Positions 1 to 7,609 of a DNA stretch of 64,000 bases are shown here, one piece after another (within the stretch, counting starts at the first letter, position 1; every line of letters begins with the position of its first letter). The stretch is from JBKQHQ01 sp052148715 (lineage in GTDB: Bacteria; Pseudomonadota; Alphaproteobacteria; Rhizobiales; Xanthobacteraceae), in the NCBI GenBank assembly GCA_052148715.1, contig JBKQHQ010000021.1:1-64000 (forward strand), in the 5' to 3' direction. The notes beneath the pieces were generated by a model. That model saw only the letters and a list, made by a program, of their open reading frames with translations, was not told where the DNA came from and did no database searches. A program made the translations under genes and the position numbers.

Positions 1-1091
1 AGGCCGAGCGCGACAGACTGCGCCGAAGCGGGCTGTTGGCCGGCATCGGCATTGCCGCCTGCCTCGAGCCGAGCGGCGGCAATTCCTCCTTCGAGCCGCT
101 GCTCAATCCCAAGAACACGACCAGCACCTGGATGGAATCCTGCCGCATCCACGTCGATGCGCTCGGCGACATCGTCACCACCGTCAATACGACCTCGTCC
201 GGGCAAGGCCACGAGACGCTGGTGGCGACGGTGGTCGGCGAGATTTTGGAAATCGATCCGGACAAAATTCGCGTGGTGCGGCCGGATTCGCTTGAAAGCA
301 TGCCGAGCAATTCGCCAGTCGGCAGCCGCATGGCGATCATGCTCGGCGGCGCCGCGTTCCATGCGGCGCAGAAACTCAAGCAAAAACTGATGAGCATCGC
401 GGCGCATCACTTCGGCTCGCCCGCGGATGCGCTCGACTATGCGGGCGGCGATGTCGTCGAGCGCAGGAGCGGGGCGCGGCTGAGCTGGATCGAGCTCGTC
501 ACCATCGCGCACCGCAACTTCCATCTGTTGCCGCCGGGTCTTGAACCCGGGCTCGAGGTCACGCACGTCTACCAGGTGCCGACCGGCGGCGCGCTGCCGA
601 GCGCCGACGGTCGCATTCAGATGTATCCGTGCCATTCCTTCGAGTTTCATATCGTGCTGGTGGCCATCGATCCCGATCTTGGCAAGCCGGAGCTGCGCCG
701 TTATGTGATCGGCCACGATTGCGGCACGGTGATCAACCCCCACATCGTCAAGGGCATGACGCTTGGCGGCATCGCCCACGGCATTGGCGCGGCGCTGCTG
801 GAGGAATTCGTTTACGACGATCAGGGGCAGATGATCAGCCAGAGCTTCATGGACTATCTCCTCCCCTCCTCGGCCGAAGTTCCGAGCGTCGAGATCGTGC
901 ACCACTGCACGCCCTCGCCGTTCACCGTGCTCGGGCAGAAGGGGTCGGGCGAATCCGGCTATCTCGGCGCGCCGGCCGCGATATCGAGCGCCATCAACGA
1001 CGCCGTGCGGGAGCTCGGCATCTCCTTCAACAAGCTGCCCATCCGCATCGCCGCGATCAGCGATGCGGTGGCGGCGGCTCGCGCAAAGTGA
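1..1091 (+). CDS. Molybdenum hydroxylase large subunit (CoxL/xanthine dehydrogenase family), 5' end outside window
   Basis: This is the C-terminal part, about 360 residues, of a molybdopterin-binding large subunit. The frame is open to the left edge, so the true start lies upstream. Seen: a glycine-rich GIGIAACLEPSGGN stretch, a VTTVNTTSSGQGHET segment, GHDCGTVINPHIVKGM, and near the end GQKGSGESGYLGAP, where the Glu is the usual catalytic base of this family. Such subunits bind Mo-MCD and hydroxylate aromatic or heteroaromatic C-H bonds or aldehydes, working with FAD and 2Fe-2S subunits. It is followed after 7 bases by an amidohydrolase and then a UbiD decarboxylase, which suggests a ring-carboxylate catabolic operon. 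The substrate cannot be read from the sequence. A second, complete set of the three subunits lies at 57503-61213. Confidence 0.9.
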   Translation, partial: AERDRLRRSGLLAGIGIAACLEPSGGNSSFEPLLNPKNTTSTWMESCRIHVDALGDIVTTVNTTSSGQGHETLVATVVGEILEIDPDKIRVVRPDSLESMPSNSPVGSRMAIMLGGAAFHAAQKLKQKLMSIAAHHFGSPADALDYAGGDVVERRSGARLSWIELVTIAHRNFHLLPPGLEPGLEVTHVYQVPTGGALPSADGRIQMYPCHSFEFHIVLVAIDPDLGKPELRRYVIGHDCGTVINPHIVKGMTLGGIAHGIGAALLEEFVYDDQGQMISQSFMDYLLPSSAEVPSVEIVHHCTPSPFTVLGQKGSGESGYLGAPAAISSAINDAVRELGISFNKLPIRIAAISDAVAAARAK

Positions 1092-1098
1092 CCAACGC

Positions 1099-2076
1099 AT
1101 GATCATCGATTGCCACGCCCATCTCGTGCCGCCGAGCCTCCTCGACGCCATCCGCAAAGAGGCCAAAAACTTCCCGTCGGTGCGGCTCATTGAGGACAGT
1201 GGCAGCCTCGGCTTCGCCTTCTCGGGCGGCAAGCCGACCCGACCGGTGGCGAAGCCGCTGACCGACGTTGCGGGACGGATAAAGTGGATGGACGAGCAGG
1301 GCATCGAGCGCCAGGTCGTCGGCGGCTGGCTCGACATGTTCGGTAATGACCTGCCGGCCGAGGAAGGGGTGCGCTGGTCGAGGCTCGCCAACGAGCACCT
1401 CGCGGCGGCGACGGCCGCGCAGCCGCGGTTCATTCCGCTCGCGACCGTGCCGCTGCAGGAGGGCGCCAAGGCCGCCGAAGTCTTGCGCGCGGCGCATGCG
1501 GTTGGGTGTTCCGGCGCCATGATCGGCACACAGCCGAAGGGCGTCGGCGGCGTGCTCGACGACCCGGCGCTCGATCCGTTCTGGCGCGCCGCGGACGAGC
1601 TAGGCTCGGCACTGTTCATCCATCCGGTGTTCGAGAGCGGCGATAATCGGGTGCACGACTACGGCATGGCCAATGCGCTCGGCCGCATCACCGACACCTT
1701 GATCGCGGTGACGCGGATCATCTATTCGGGCCATATCCTGCGCTATCGCAACGCCAAGGTGATCGTCGGCATCGGCGGCGCGGCGCTCCCCTACGTGGCC
1801 GGGCGGCTACGGCGCAACTACGCGCTCGATGCCAAACTCGGCGATCCCGACGCGAGCCTGCGCGCGCTCTATTACGATACGCTAGTGCACGACGCGAAGG
1901 TCTTGCGCTTCCTGATCGACCAGGTCGGCGCCGACCGCCTCATGCTCGGCTCCGACATGCCGTTCCCAATCGGCGACCTGGCGCCGAGGAAGGTCGTCGA
2001 GGCAGCAGGCTGCACCGCCGCCGAGACCGCCTCGATCAACGGCGGCTTGGCGCAGAAATTGTTTGGAATTAGGTGA
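1099..2076 (+). CDS. Amidohydrolase family protein (ACMSD-like TIM barrel)
   Basis: A 325-residue metal-dependent hydrolase or decarboxylase of the amidohydrolase-2 family. The ATG at 1099 is chosen because the protein then begins MIIDCHAHLVP, giving the HxH metal motif (His6, His8); in-frame upstream codons overlap the preceding gene. FIHPV supplies His175 and LGSDMPFP supplies Asp286, both expected metal ligands. ACMSD relatives usually carry a His in an HGGGALPY-like segment. Here the aligned segment reads GIGGAALPY, with Ile225 at the position of that His, so the reaction may differ or be impaired. Members act on ring-cleavage products or aromatic carboxylates. The gene sits 7 bases after the molybdenum hydroxylase subunit and is probably co-transcribed with it. 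Confidence 0.87.
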   Translation: MIIDCHAHLVPPSLLDAIRKEAKNFPSVRLIEDSGSLGFAFSGGKPTRPVAKPLTDVAGRIKWMDEQGIERQVVGGWLDMFGNDLPAEEGVRWSRLANEHLAAATAAQPRFIPLATVPLQEGAKAAEVLRAAHAVGCSGAMIGTQPKGVGGVLDDPALDPFWRAADELGSALFIHPVFESGDNRVHDYGMANALGRITDTLIAVTRIIYSGHILRYRNAKVIVGIGGAALPYVAGRLRRNYALDAKLGDPDASLRALYYDTLVHDAKVLRFLIDQVGADRLMLGSDMPFPIGDLAPRKVVEAAGCTAAETASINGGLAQKLFGIR

Positions 2077-2097
2077 GGTAGATGGCCTTCAGCATCT

Positions 2098-2277
2098 CGC
2101 GTAGGGTGGGCAAAGGCGGCCCCAACCTTTCAATCGAAGCACCGCGCCGGGGCCGCCGTGCCCACGCGGTCGGACCGCGCCGAATCGTAGCTGTGGTCCG
2201 ATCGCACAGCGTGGGCACGGCGGAACTAACGCCGGCCGCCGCGCCGACGTCTCGGCCGCCTTTGCCCACCCTACGCG
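2098..2277. repeat. Large palindromic intergenic repeat, copy 1
   Basis: Perfect 24-base inverted arms occupy 2098-2121 and 2254-2277 (core GTAGGGTGGGCAAAGG and its complement). A second inverted pair lies inside (GCCGTGCCCACGCG near 2155, CGTGGGCACGGCGG near 2211). The structure could extrude as a cruciform or fold as a long RNA stem. The same outer arms recur at 44034-44207. Repeats of this look are abundant between genes in Bradyrhizobium-type genomes. It fills the gap between the amidohydrolase and the UbiD gene. Confidence 0.88.
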
Positions 2278-2298
2278 GTCGTTAGATTGGAGCAGGTG

Positions 2299-3972
2299 GT
2301 GAGCACGAGCAAGAGGCAGCAGGCAGAGCGGATCACGCCCGATGCGCCACAGCGGAACTACCGGGACCTGCATGACCATCTCAAGGCCTTGGACGAAGCC
2401 GGCCTGCTGCTGACCATCGACCGGCCGATCGACAAGGATTCCGAGCTGCATCCGCTGGTGCGCTGGCAATTCGTCGGCGGGCTCGCCGAGGCGAGCCGCA
2501 AGGCTTTTCTGTTCACCAACATTCACGACGGGCGCGGGCGCCAATACGACATTCCGGTCGTCGTCGGCGCCATCGCCGCCAACCGCCGGATCTACAGCAT
2601 CGGCATGGACGCGCCGGTCGAGGAGATCGAGGCGAAGTGGAACCGCGCCCTCGCCCATCCGGTGCCGCCGCGGATCGTCGAGCACGCGCCCTGCCACGAG
2701 GTTATCTGGACCGGCGACGCTTTGCGCGGCGAGGGCAATGGCCTCGACCGCCTTCCGATCCCGATCTCGACGCCGGGCTTCGACAGCGCGCCGACGCTGA
2801 CCGCCACCAATGTGGTCACGCGCGATCCCGATTCCTTGATCCAGAACATGGGCACCTACCGCGCCGCGCTGAAAGCGCCGGACCGGCTGGTGGTGCGCAT
2901 GGCGACGCGGGTCGGCGGCGCCGGCGGCTATCAGCATTACCTCGCGCATCAGAAGCGCGGCGACAAGGCCATGCCCTGCGCGATCGTGCTCGGCTGTCCG
3001 CCCTTTGTCGCCTTCATGGGGCCGCAAAAGCTTCCGCTCGACACCGACGAGTTTTTGGTCGCGGGCGGGCTTGCGGGGTCGCCGATCAACGTCGTGCGCG
3101 CGCGCACCGTCGACTTGTTGGTGCCGGCCGAAGCCGAGATCGTGATCGAGGGCCTGATCGACACCGAATATGTCGAGCCCGAGGCGCCGTTCGGCGAGTC
3201 GCACGGGCATGTGGCGCTCGAGGAGTTCAACATGCCGATGCGCGTGACCGCGATCACGCTGCGGCAAAACCCGATCATCCCGTCCTATATCAGCCAGGTC
3301 GCGCCGAGCGAATCGAGCGTGATCAAGCGCGTCGCCTACGAGCCGCTGTTTCTCTCCCACCTCAGCGAGACGCTGGGCATTCGCGGCGTGCGGCGGGTGG
3401 CGCTGCACGAGCCGCTGACCGGGTTGCTGCGCGTCACGGTGATCGTGGTCGCCAAGGGCATGCCGCGCAGCGAGATCTGGCGCGCGCTCTACGGCGCCGC
3501 CTTCTTCAAGGGCGATTGCGGCAAGATCTGCGTCGCCGTCGACGAGGATATTGACCCCGACAATGCGGACGCGCTGCTGTGGGCGATGTCGTACCGCATG
3601 AATCCGGTCGAGGATGTGCAAACGGTGCCGCACCGAGGCATGGGCCACGGCCCCAAGCGCGAGAGCGACACCGACGAGGACTCGACGCTGCTGATGGACG
3701 CGACGATGAAGGAGGACATGCCGCCGCTCGCTTTGCCGAAGAGGGATTACATGGAGCGCGCCAAAGGGATCTGGGAGGAGCTCGGATTGCCGGAGCTGCG
3801 CCCGCAAGCGCCCTGGTTCGGCTATTCGCTGGGCGACTGGCTGCCGCAATGGGACGCGGCCGCCGAGCGCGCCGTCAAGGGGCTCTATCTGGAAAACGGC
3901 CGCATCAGTGAAAAGCAACAGCGCAAAGGGTTGAAGCCGGAAACAAAATTCCGGCCGGATGACCAAGGCTGA
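2299..3972 (+). CDS. UbiD family decarboxylase (prFMN-dependent)
   Basis: A 557-residue UbiD-family protein. These enzymes use prenylated FMN to decarboxylate, or run in reverse to carboxylate, aromatic and alpha,beta-unsaturated acids. The active-site triad is visible: Arg in NMGTYRAAL (about residue 188), and EAPFGE, which supplies two acidic residues five apart (Glu295 and Glu300), matching the Arg-Glu-Glu triad of Fdc1. The GTG at 2299 was chosen because GGAG lies 6 bases upstream; GTG 2296 and TTG 2287 are alternatives. The protein is somewhat longer than typical UbiD proteins of about 490 residues. No ubiX-like prenyltransferase is seen in the window. Neighbours (Mo hydroxylase, amidohydrolase, ABC importer) suggest aromatic acid catabolism. 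A second, different UbiD lies at 54355-55815. Confidence 0.92.
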   Translation: MSTSKRQQAERITPDAPQRNYRDLHDHLKALDEAGLLLTIDRPIDKDSELHPLVRWQFVGGLAEASRKAFLFTNIHDGRGRQYDIPVVVGAIAANRRIYSIGMDAPVEEIEAKWNRALAHPVPPRIVEHAPCHEVIWTGDALRGEGNGLDRLPIPISTPGFDSAPTLTATNVVTRDPDSLIQNMGTYRAALKAPDRLVVRMATRVGGAGGYQHYLAHQKRGDKAMPCAIVLGCPPFVAFMGPQKLPLDTDEFLVAGGLAGSPINVVRARTVDLLVPAEAEIVIEGLIDTEYVEPEAPFGESHGHVALEEFNMPMRVTAITLRQNPIIPSYISQVAPSESSVIKRVAYEPLFLSHLSETLGIRGVRRVALHEPLTGLLRVTVIVVAKGMPRSEIWRALYGAAFFKGDCGKICVAVDEDIDPDNADALLWAMSYRMNPVEDVQTVPHRGMGHGPKRESDTDEDSTLLMDATMKEDMPPLALPKRDYMERAKGIWEELGLPELRPQAPWFGYSLGDWLPQWDAAAERAVKGLYLENGRISEKQQRKGLKPETKFRPDDQG

Positions 3973-3986
3973 TACCGGGGCAAAAC

Positions 3987-4958
3987 ATGAAAACGCAATC
4001 GATCTTGGCGCAGTGCTGCATCGCCTGGATGCTCGGCCTGATCGCCGTCACCGCGGCGGCGGCGCAAGAGAAGCTGTCGATCGTCGTCTTCGGCGCGCCG
4101 TCGCTCGGCGCCTTCCTGCCGCCGATCATCAAGCAATTCAAGCTCGACGAGCAGAACGGGCTGCAGATCTCCTTCGAGGAGCGCACCCCCGACGCCTATA
4201 CGGTGCAGTTCAATTCCGGCGAGTTTCTGCTCGGCGGCAGCGCCTCCCTGCTCACCGTCGGCCAGGCCGATCTGCGCGGCGTCAAGATCGCCTACCTGTT
4301 CAACCTGTTCGACTACTGGGGCACCGTCGTGACCTCGGTGCCCGACGTGAAGACTTTAAGAGACCTCAGCGGCAAGACCTTGGCGGCCGCGCGCGGCACC
4401 ACGAACTTCGCCATGTTCGACTGGTTCGCGCGGCAGCAGGGTGTCGACCTCAGCAAGGTATCGATCGTCAACACGGCGACGCCGGGCCTGATCGGCTATG
4501 CGATGGCGGAGCGCGCCGACGCGGTGCAGATCTGGGAGCCGGCCTACACGGTGCTGCTCGCCAAGAAGCCCAGCATGCGCACCCTCGATCTCGACATCGG
4601 CGCGCGGTGGACCGCGTTCACCGGGAGCCGAAACATCCCCTATCTCGGCGTCGCCGCGCACGTGTCCTGGATCGAGCAGCACCGCGAGCTCGTGCCCAAG
4701 CTCTTCGCCACCTACAAAGCGGCCGCGGATTGGATCACGGCCAACCCGGACGCCGCCGCCAAGCTCATCGCCCCGAAGGACACAGCCGAGGACCAGAATG
4801 CGATCGCCGGGCTGATCCGCGCCAACGAGCGGTTGGGCCTCAACCTGCGCTGGGCATCCGACGTGCGCAAGGAGATCTCGGCCGTCTACGCCGCCGGACA
4901 ATCGACCGGATTCTTGAGCGCGGCGCCGTCGCAGTCGAGCATCCAGCAGGCGCCGTGA
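3987..4958 (+). CDS. ABC transporter substrate-binding protein (SsuA/TauA/NMT1-like)
   Basis: A 323-residue periplasmic binding protein. The N-terminus is a signal peptide: basic start MKTQ, a hydrophobic core, and a likely cut after TAAAAQ near residue 26. The rest follows the SsuA/NMT1 type-2 binding fold, with LAAARGTTNFAMFDWF and a WEPAYTVLL segment typical of the family. It begins 14 bases after the UbiD gene and is followed by a permease and an ATPase gene, so it is the binding protein of that importer. Relatives take up sulfonates, nitrate, pyrimidine precursors or aromatic acids. The ligand is unknown, but its position after UbiD suggests an organic acid. Confidence 0.9.
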   Translation: MKTQSILAQCCIAWMLGLIAVTAAAAQEKLSIVVFGAPSLGAFLPPIIKQFKLDEQNGLQISFEERTPDAYTVQFNSGEFLLGGSASLLTVGQADLRGVKIAYLFNLFDYWGTVVTSVPDVKTLRDLSGKTLAAARGTTNFAMFDWFARQQGVDLSKVSIVNTATPGLIGYAMAERADAVQIWEPAYTVLLAKKPSMRTLDLDIGARWTAFTGSRNIPYLGVAAHVSWIEQHRELVPKLFATYKAAADWITANPDAAAKLIAPKDTAEDQNAIAGLIRANERLGLNLRWASDVRKEISAVYAAGQSTGFLSAAPSQSSIQQAP

Positions 4959-4992
4959 TGCGTGTTCGACCCATATCGAGCCGCAGCTGTGG

Positions 4993-5076
4993 CGTCATGG
5001 CCGGACCCGTTCCGGCCATCCACGTCTTACCGAAGGCACACAGACGTGGATGCCCGCGACAAGCGCGGGCATGACG
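4993..5076. repeat. Palindromic repeat (CGTCATGGCCGG type)
   Basis: The outer arms CGTCATG (4993) and CATGACG (5070) enclose the inner arms ATCCACGTCT (about 5019) and AGACGTGGAT (about 5042). This pattern is a familiar dispersed intergenic palindrome of Bradyrhizobium-like genomes. It lies between the binding-protein and permease genes, which argues that an in-frame extension of the permease upstream of 5100 is not coding. Confidence 0.75.
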
Positions 5077-5099
5077 GCGGAGAGGCTTCGAGCCGACTG

Positions 5100-5888
5100 A
5101 TGAATGCCACGTTTCGCTCGCCTGCCTGGACTGCCAAGCGCTTCGCCGAGACGTTGGCGCCGTTCGTTCTGCTGGCGGCTTGCTGGCAGGTGGCCTCGCT
5201 GTTCTTTCCCAAATATTTATTTCCCTCCCTGCTCGACGTTTTCTGGCACACGCTGGCGATCTTCGAGAGCTGGTCCCAGTTCGCCGAAGTCCTCGCAACG
5301 GTCGGGCGCATTCTCGCCGGCCTCATCGGCGCGTTCCTGATCGGCAGCGCGCTCGCGACCTTAATGGCGCGCTCGACCGCCGCTGACCGCTTCCTGGCAC
5401 CGATCCTGAACTTCTTTCAAGGAATTCCGGCGCTGTCGTGGGTCGTGTTCGCCATCATTTGGTTTCACGGCACCGAGCCCCGCATTTTCTTCATCATGAT
5501 CGTGACCTCGCTGCCGGCCTTTGCGTTCCAGGTGCTGGGCGCATTGCGCGCAGTATCGAAGGATCTGTTCGAGATGGTGCTGTCGTTCCGGCCGACGCGC
5601 GCAAAAATGTTCACTGCGATGATCCTGCCGTCGATCCTCCCCGACATCCTCACCGCCTGGAAGGTCAATCTCGGCAACGCCTCGCGCGTCGTGGTCGTGG
5701 CCGAGCTCGTCGGCGCGACCGGCGGCGTCGGTTACGAGCTCCTGCAGCAGCAGCAAGTGTTCGACATGGCGGGCGCGCTCGCCTGGACGCTGCAACTCGT
5801 CTTCTTCGTGCTGATCGTGCAGCGCGTCATCACGCTCTTGGAGAACCACTTCTTCCGCTATCGGGCGGTCTCGGAGCATTCGCTGTGA
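5100..5888 (+). CDS. ABC transporter permease (SsuC/TauC-like)
   Basis: A 262-residue inner-membrane permease of the BPD-transporter family with about six membrane segments. The ATG at 5100 starts MNATFRSPAWTAKR and leads into the first membrane segment LAPFVLLAACWQVASLFF. An in-frame GTG at 4962 is possible but would translate a dispersed palindromic repeat, so it is rejected. The cytoplasmic EAA-like loop, which contacts the ATPase, is around FEMVLSFRPTRAKMFTAMILPSI. The stop codon overlaps the start of the ATPase gene (GTGA at 5885-5888), indicating translational coupling. It forms the importer with 3987-4958 and 5885-6661. Confidence 0.9.
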   Translation: MNATFRSPAWTAKRFAETLAPFVLLAACWQVASLFFPKYLFPSLLDVFWHTLAIFESWSQFAEVLATVGRILAGLIGAFLIGSALATLMARSTAADRFLAPILNFFQGIPALSWVVFAIIWFHGTEPRIFFIMIVTSLPAFAFQVLGALRAVSKDLFEMVLSFRPTRAKMFTAMILPSILPDILTAWKVNLGNASRVVVVAELVGATGGVGYELLQQQQVFDMAGALAWTLQLVFFVLIVQRVITLLENHFFRYRAVSEHSL

Positions 5889-6661
5889 GCGGCGCGGGAG
5901 CCGATTTGGCAGGACCGGAGATCCATTTCGACCACGTCTCGAAGTTCTTTGGCCGCGCCGGCCGCAACGGCCAAGTCTTTACCGCCGTCGACGACCTCGT
6001 GCTCGACATCGCGCGCGGCGACATGGTCGCCATCCTCGGCAAGACCGGCTGCGGCAAGTCGACCATGTTCAACATGATCGCCGGGTTGCTCGAGCCGAGC
6101 CAAGGCAAGGTGCTGGTGCAAGGGCGCGATCCCTTTGCCCAATTCGATGCGCTGCGCGGAAAGATCGCCATCGTCTTTCAGAACGATCGCCTGTTGCCCT
6201 GGCGCACCGCCATCGGCAATGTCGAGCTCGGCCTCGAAATGCTGAACCTGCGGCCGCCGGAGCGTCGCCAGGTCGCGCAAACCTGGTTGTCGCGCCTGGG
6301 CCTTGCGGGCCACGAGCGCGACTACCCGCACGCGCTTTCCGGCGGCATGCGCCAGCGGGTCAGCATAGCGCGCGCTTTCGCCACCGACGCCAATATCCTG
6401 CTATGCGACGAGCCGTTCTCGGCGCTCGACGAGATCACCGGCCAGCGCCTGCGCGAGGAATTCGCCAATCTGGTGCGCGAGAACGGCAAGACCGCGGTAT
6501 TCATCACCCACTCGATCAACGAGGCGCTGCAGATCGGCGAGCGCATCGTGGTCCTGCGGCGGCCGGCGAAGATTGCCTACGACGTGCGCACCAAGGATCG
6601 ATCGAGCCCGCAGGGGCAGCAGGAGATCCGCGCGCGCATCGAGGCCATTCTCGCGCAGTAG
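5885..6661 (+). CDS. ABC transporter ATP-binding protein (SsuB/TauB-like)
   Basis: A 258-residue ATPase subunit. The GTG at 5885 overlaps the permease stop and begins VSGAGADLAGPEIHFDHV. Walker A is GKTGCGKST, the signature is LSGGMRQRVSIARAF, and Walker B is ILLCDEPFSALDE, with the H-loop in FITHSINEAL; all are intact. This is the pattern of the nitrate/sulfonate/taurine importer group. It powers uptake by the preceding permease and binding protein. The open frame extends far upstream, but that part lies inside the permease gene in another frame and is not coding. Confidence 0.92.
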   Translation: MSGAGADLAGPEIHFDHVSKFFGRAGRNGQVFTAVDDLVLDIARGDMVAILGKTGCGKSTMFNMIAGLLEPSQGKVLVQGRDPFAQFDALRGKIAIVFQNDRLLPWRTAIGNVELGLEMLNLRPPERRQVAQTWLSRLGLAGHERDYPHALSGGMRQRVSIARAFATDANILLCDEPFSALDEITGQRLREEFANLVRENGKTAVFITHSINEALQIGERIVVLRRPAKIAYDVRTKDRSSPQGQQEIRARIEAILAQ

Positions 6662-6702
6662 CGTGGCCTAGGATGTCTACGAAAGCGCCATCCACTCGAC
6701 GC

Positions 6703-6732
6703 TTGACATGTGACCATATGGTCACCTATTGT
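6703..6732 (+). promoter_or_regulatory. Promoter with embedded palindromic operator
   Basis: A -35 TTGACA (6703-6708) and a -10-like TATTGT (6727-6732) are separated by 18 bases. Inside the spacer lies a perfect 16-base palindrome, GTGACCATATGGTCAC (6710-6725). The ATG of the ArsR-SRPBCC gene is at 6738, only 5 bases after the -10, so transcription would begin at or next to the start codon (leaderless mRNA). The arrangement suggests autorepression by the gene's own product. Confidence 0.72.
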
Positions 6733-6737
6733 CGGGC

Positions 6738-7508
6738 ATGGATGATGTGTTCAGAGCCCTCGCGGATCCGACACGTCGGAGCCTGCTCGACGAGCTGTTC
6801 AAGGAAGATGGGCAGACGCTGAGCGCACTTGAGGGACGGCTGCCGATGACGCGCTTCGGCGTCATGAAGCACCTAAAAGTGCTCGAGGAAGCGGGCCTCG
6901 TCGTGACCAGGCGGCGCGGGCGCGAGAAGCTGCACTTCCTGAACGCCGTCCCGATCCGGCTCATCCACGACCGGTGGGTGAGTAAATACGCCGAACCCTG
7001 GGCCGCGACGCTGAGCGACCTCAAGCACCGACTGGAGGATAAGAGGATGGAGAAAGTGTTCGAAATCTACATCAAGACGACGCCCGAGCGCCTCTGGAAG
7101 GCGATCACCGACACCGAGATGCGGCGCAAGTACACTTTTGGAGCTATCGTCACTTCGGATTGGACACCAGGCTCCCGCCACCAGGCTGTCGGCAATGGAG
7201 TGCTGATCGCCGAAGGCGAAAATCTCGAGGTCGATCCGCCGCGCCGATTGGTGCAGAGCTTTCGGGCGCTGTGGGACGATGACGTTAAGCGCGAAGGGAC
7301 ATCGCGGGTGACGTGGGAGATCGAACCGGTCGGCGATTCATGCCGCCTGACGGTCACGCACGATCAGCTGCGCGAGAATGCCAACAAACAGCTCTACGGC
7401 GGCTGGCCGATGGTCCTCTCCGGTCTCAAGACGCTGCTCGAGACGGGGGAGATTCTCACGACGCCCGGATCGCTGCGCTGGTTGGACGGCCCGAAATCTG
7501 CCGTGTGA
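6738..7508 (+). CDS. ArsR-family regulator fused to SRPBCC (AHSA1) domain
   Basis: A 256-residue two-domain protein. Residues about 1-95 form an ArsR-type winged helix (FRALADPTRRSLLDEL, then MTRFGVMKHLKVLEEAGLV as recognition helix and RRRGREKLHFLN as wing). Residues about 100-240 form an AHSA1/SRPBCC hydrophobic-ligand domain (VFEIYIKTTPERLWKAITD, WEIEPVGDSCRLTVTHDQL, GGWPMVLSGLKTLLETGE). SRPBCC domains bind small hydrophobic ligands in a deep pocket, so the fusion could be a one-protein ligand sensor; this is an inference. The start is the ATG at 6738. The promoter immediately upstream holds a perfect palindrome in its spacer. It stands alone, flanked by an ABC operon and an opposite-strand SDR. 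Confidence 0.9.
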   Translation: MDDVFRALADPTRRSLLDELFKEDGQTLSALEGRLPMTRFGVMKHLKVLEEAGLVVTRRRGREKLHFLNAVPIRLIHDRWVSKYAEPWAATLSDLKHRLEDKRMEKVFEIYIKTTPERLWKAITDTEMRRKYTFGAIVTSDWTPGSRHQAVGNGVLIAEGENLEVDPPRRLVQSFRALWDDDVKREGTSRVTWEIEPVGDSCRLTVTHDQLRENANKQLYGGWPMVLSGLKTLLETGEILTTPGSLRWLDGPKSAV

Positions 7509-7609
7509 GATCAGGAAGATCGAGCAGGAGGCGTGCCGGTGCGCCGATTGCAACGCGCCCCGGCCCCCGAGCGGAAGGGCCAGGTCGATTAAGATTCCAC
7601 GGGTTACTT

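Noticed and set aside
2089..3966. Very long open frame on the minus strand (over 600 codons) opposite the UbiD gene
   Set aside because: It is rich in Arg, His and Gln with no domain, and mirrors the codon pattern of the GC-rich UbiD gene, which has its active-site triad. High GC antisense frames are expected here.
4962..5099. 46-residue N-terminal extension of the ABC permease
   Set aside because: It would translate a palindromic repeat; ATG 5100 leads directly into the first membrane segment.
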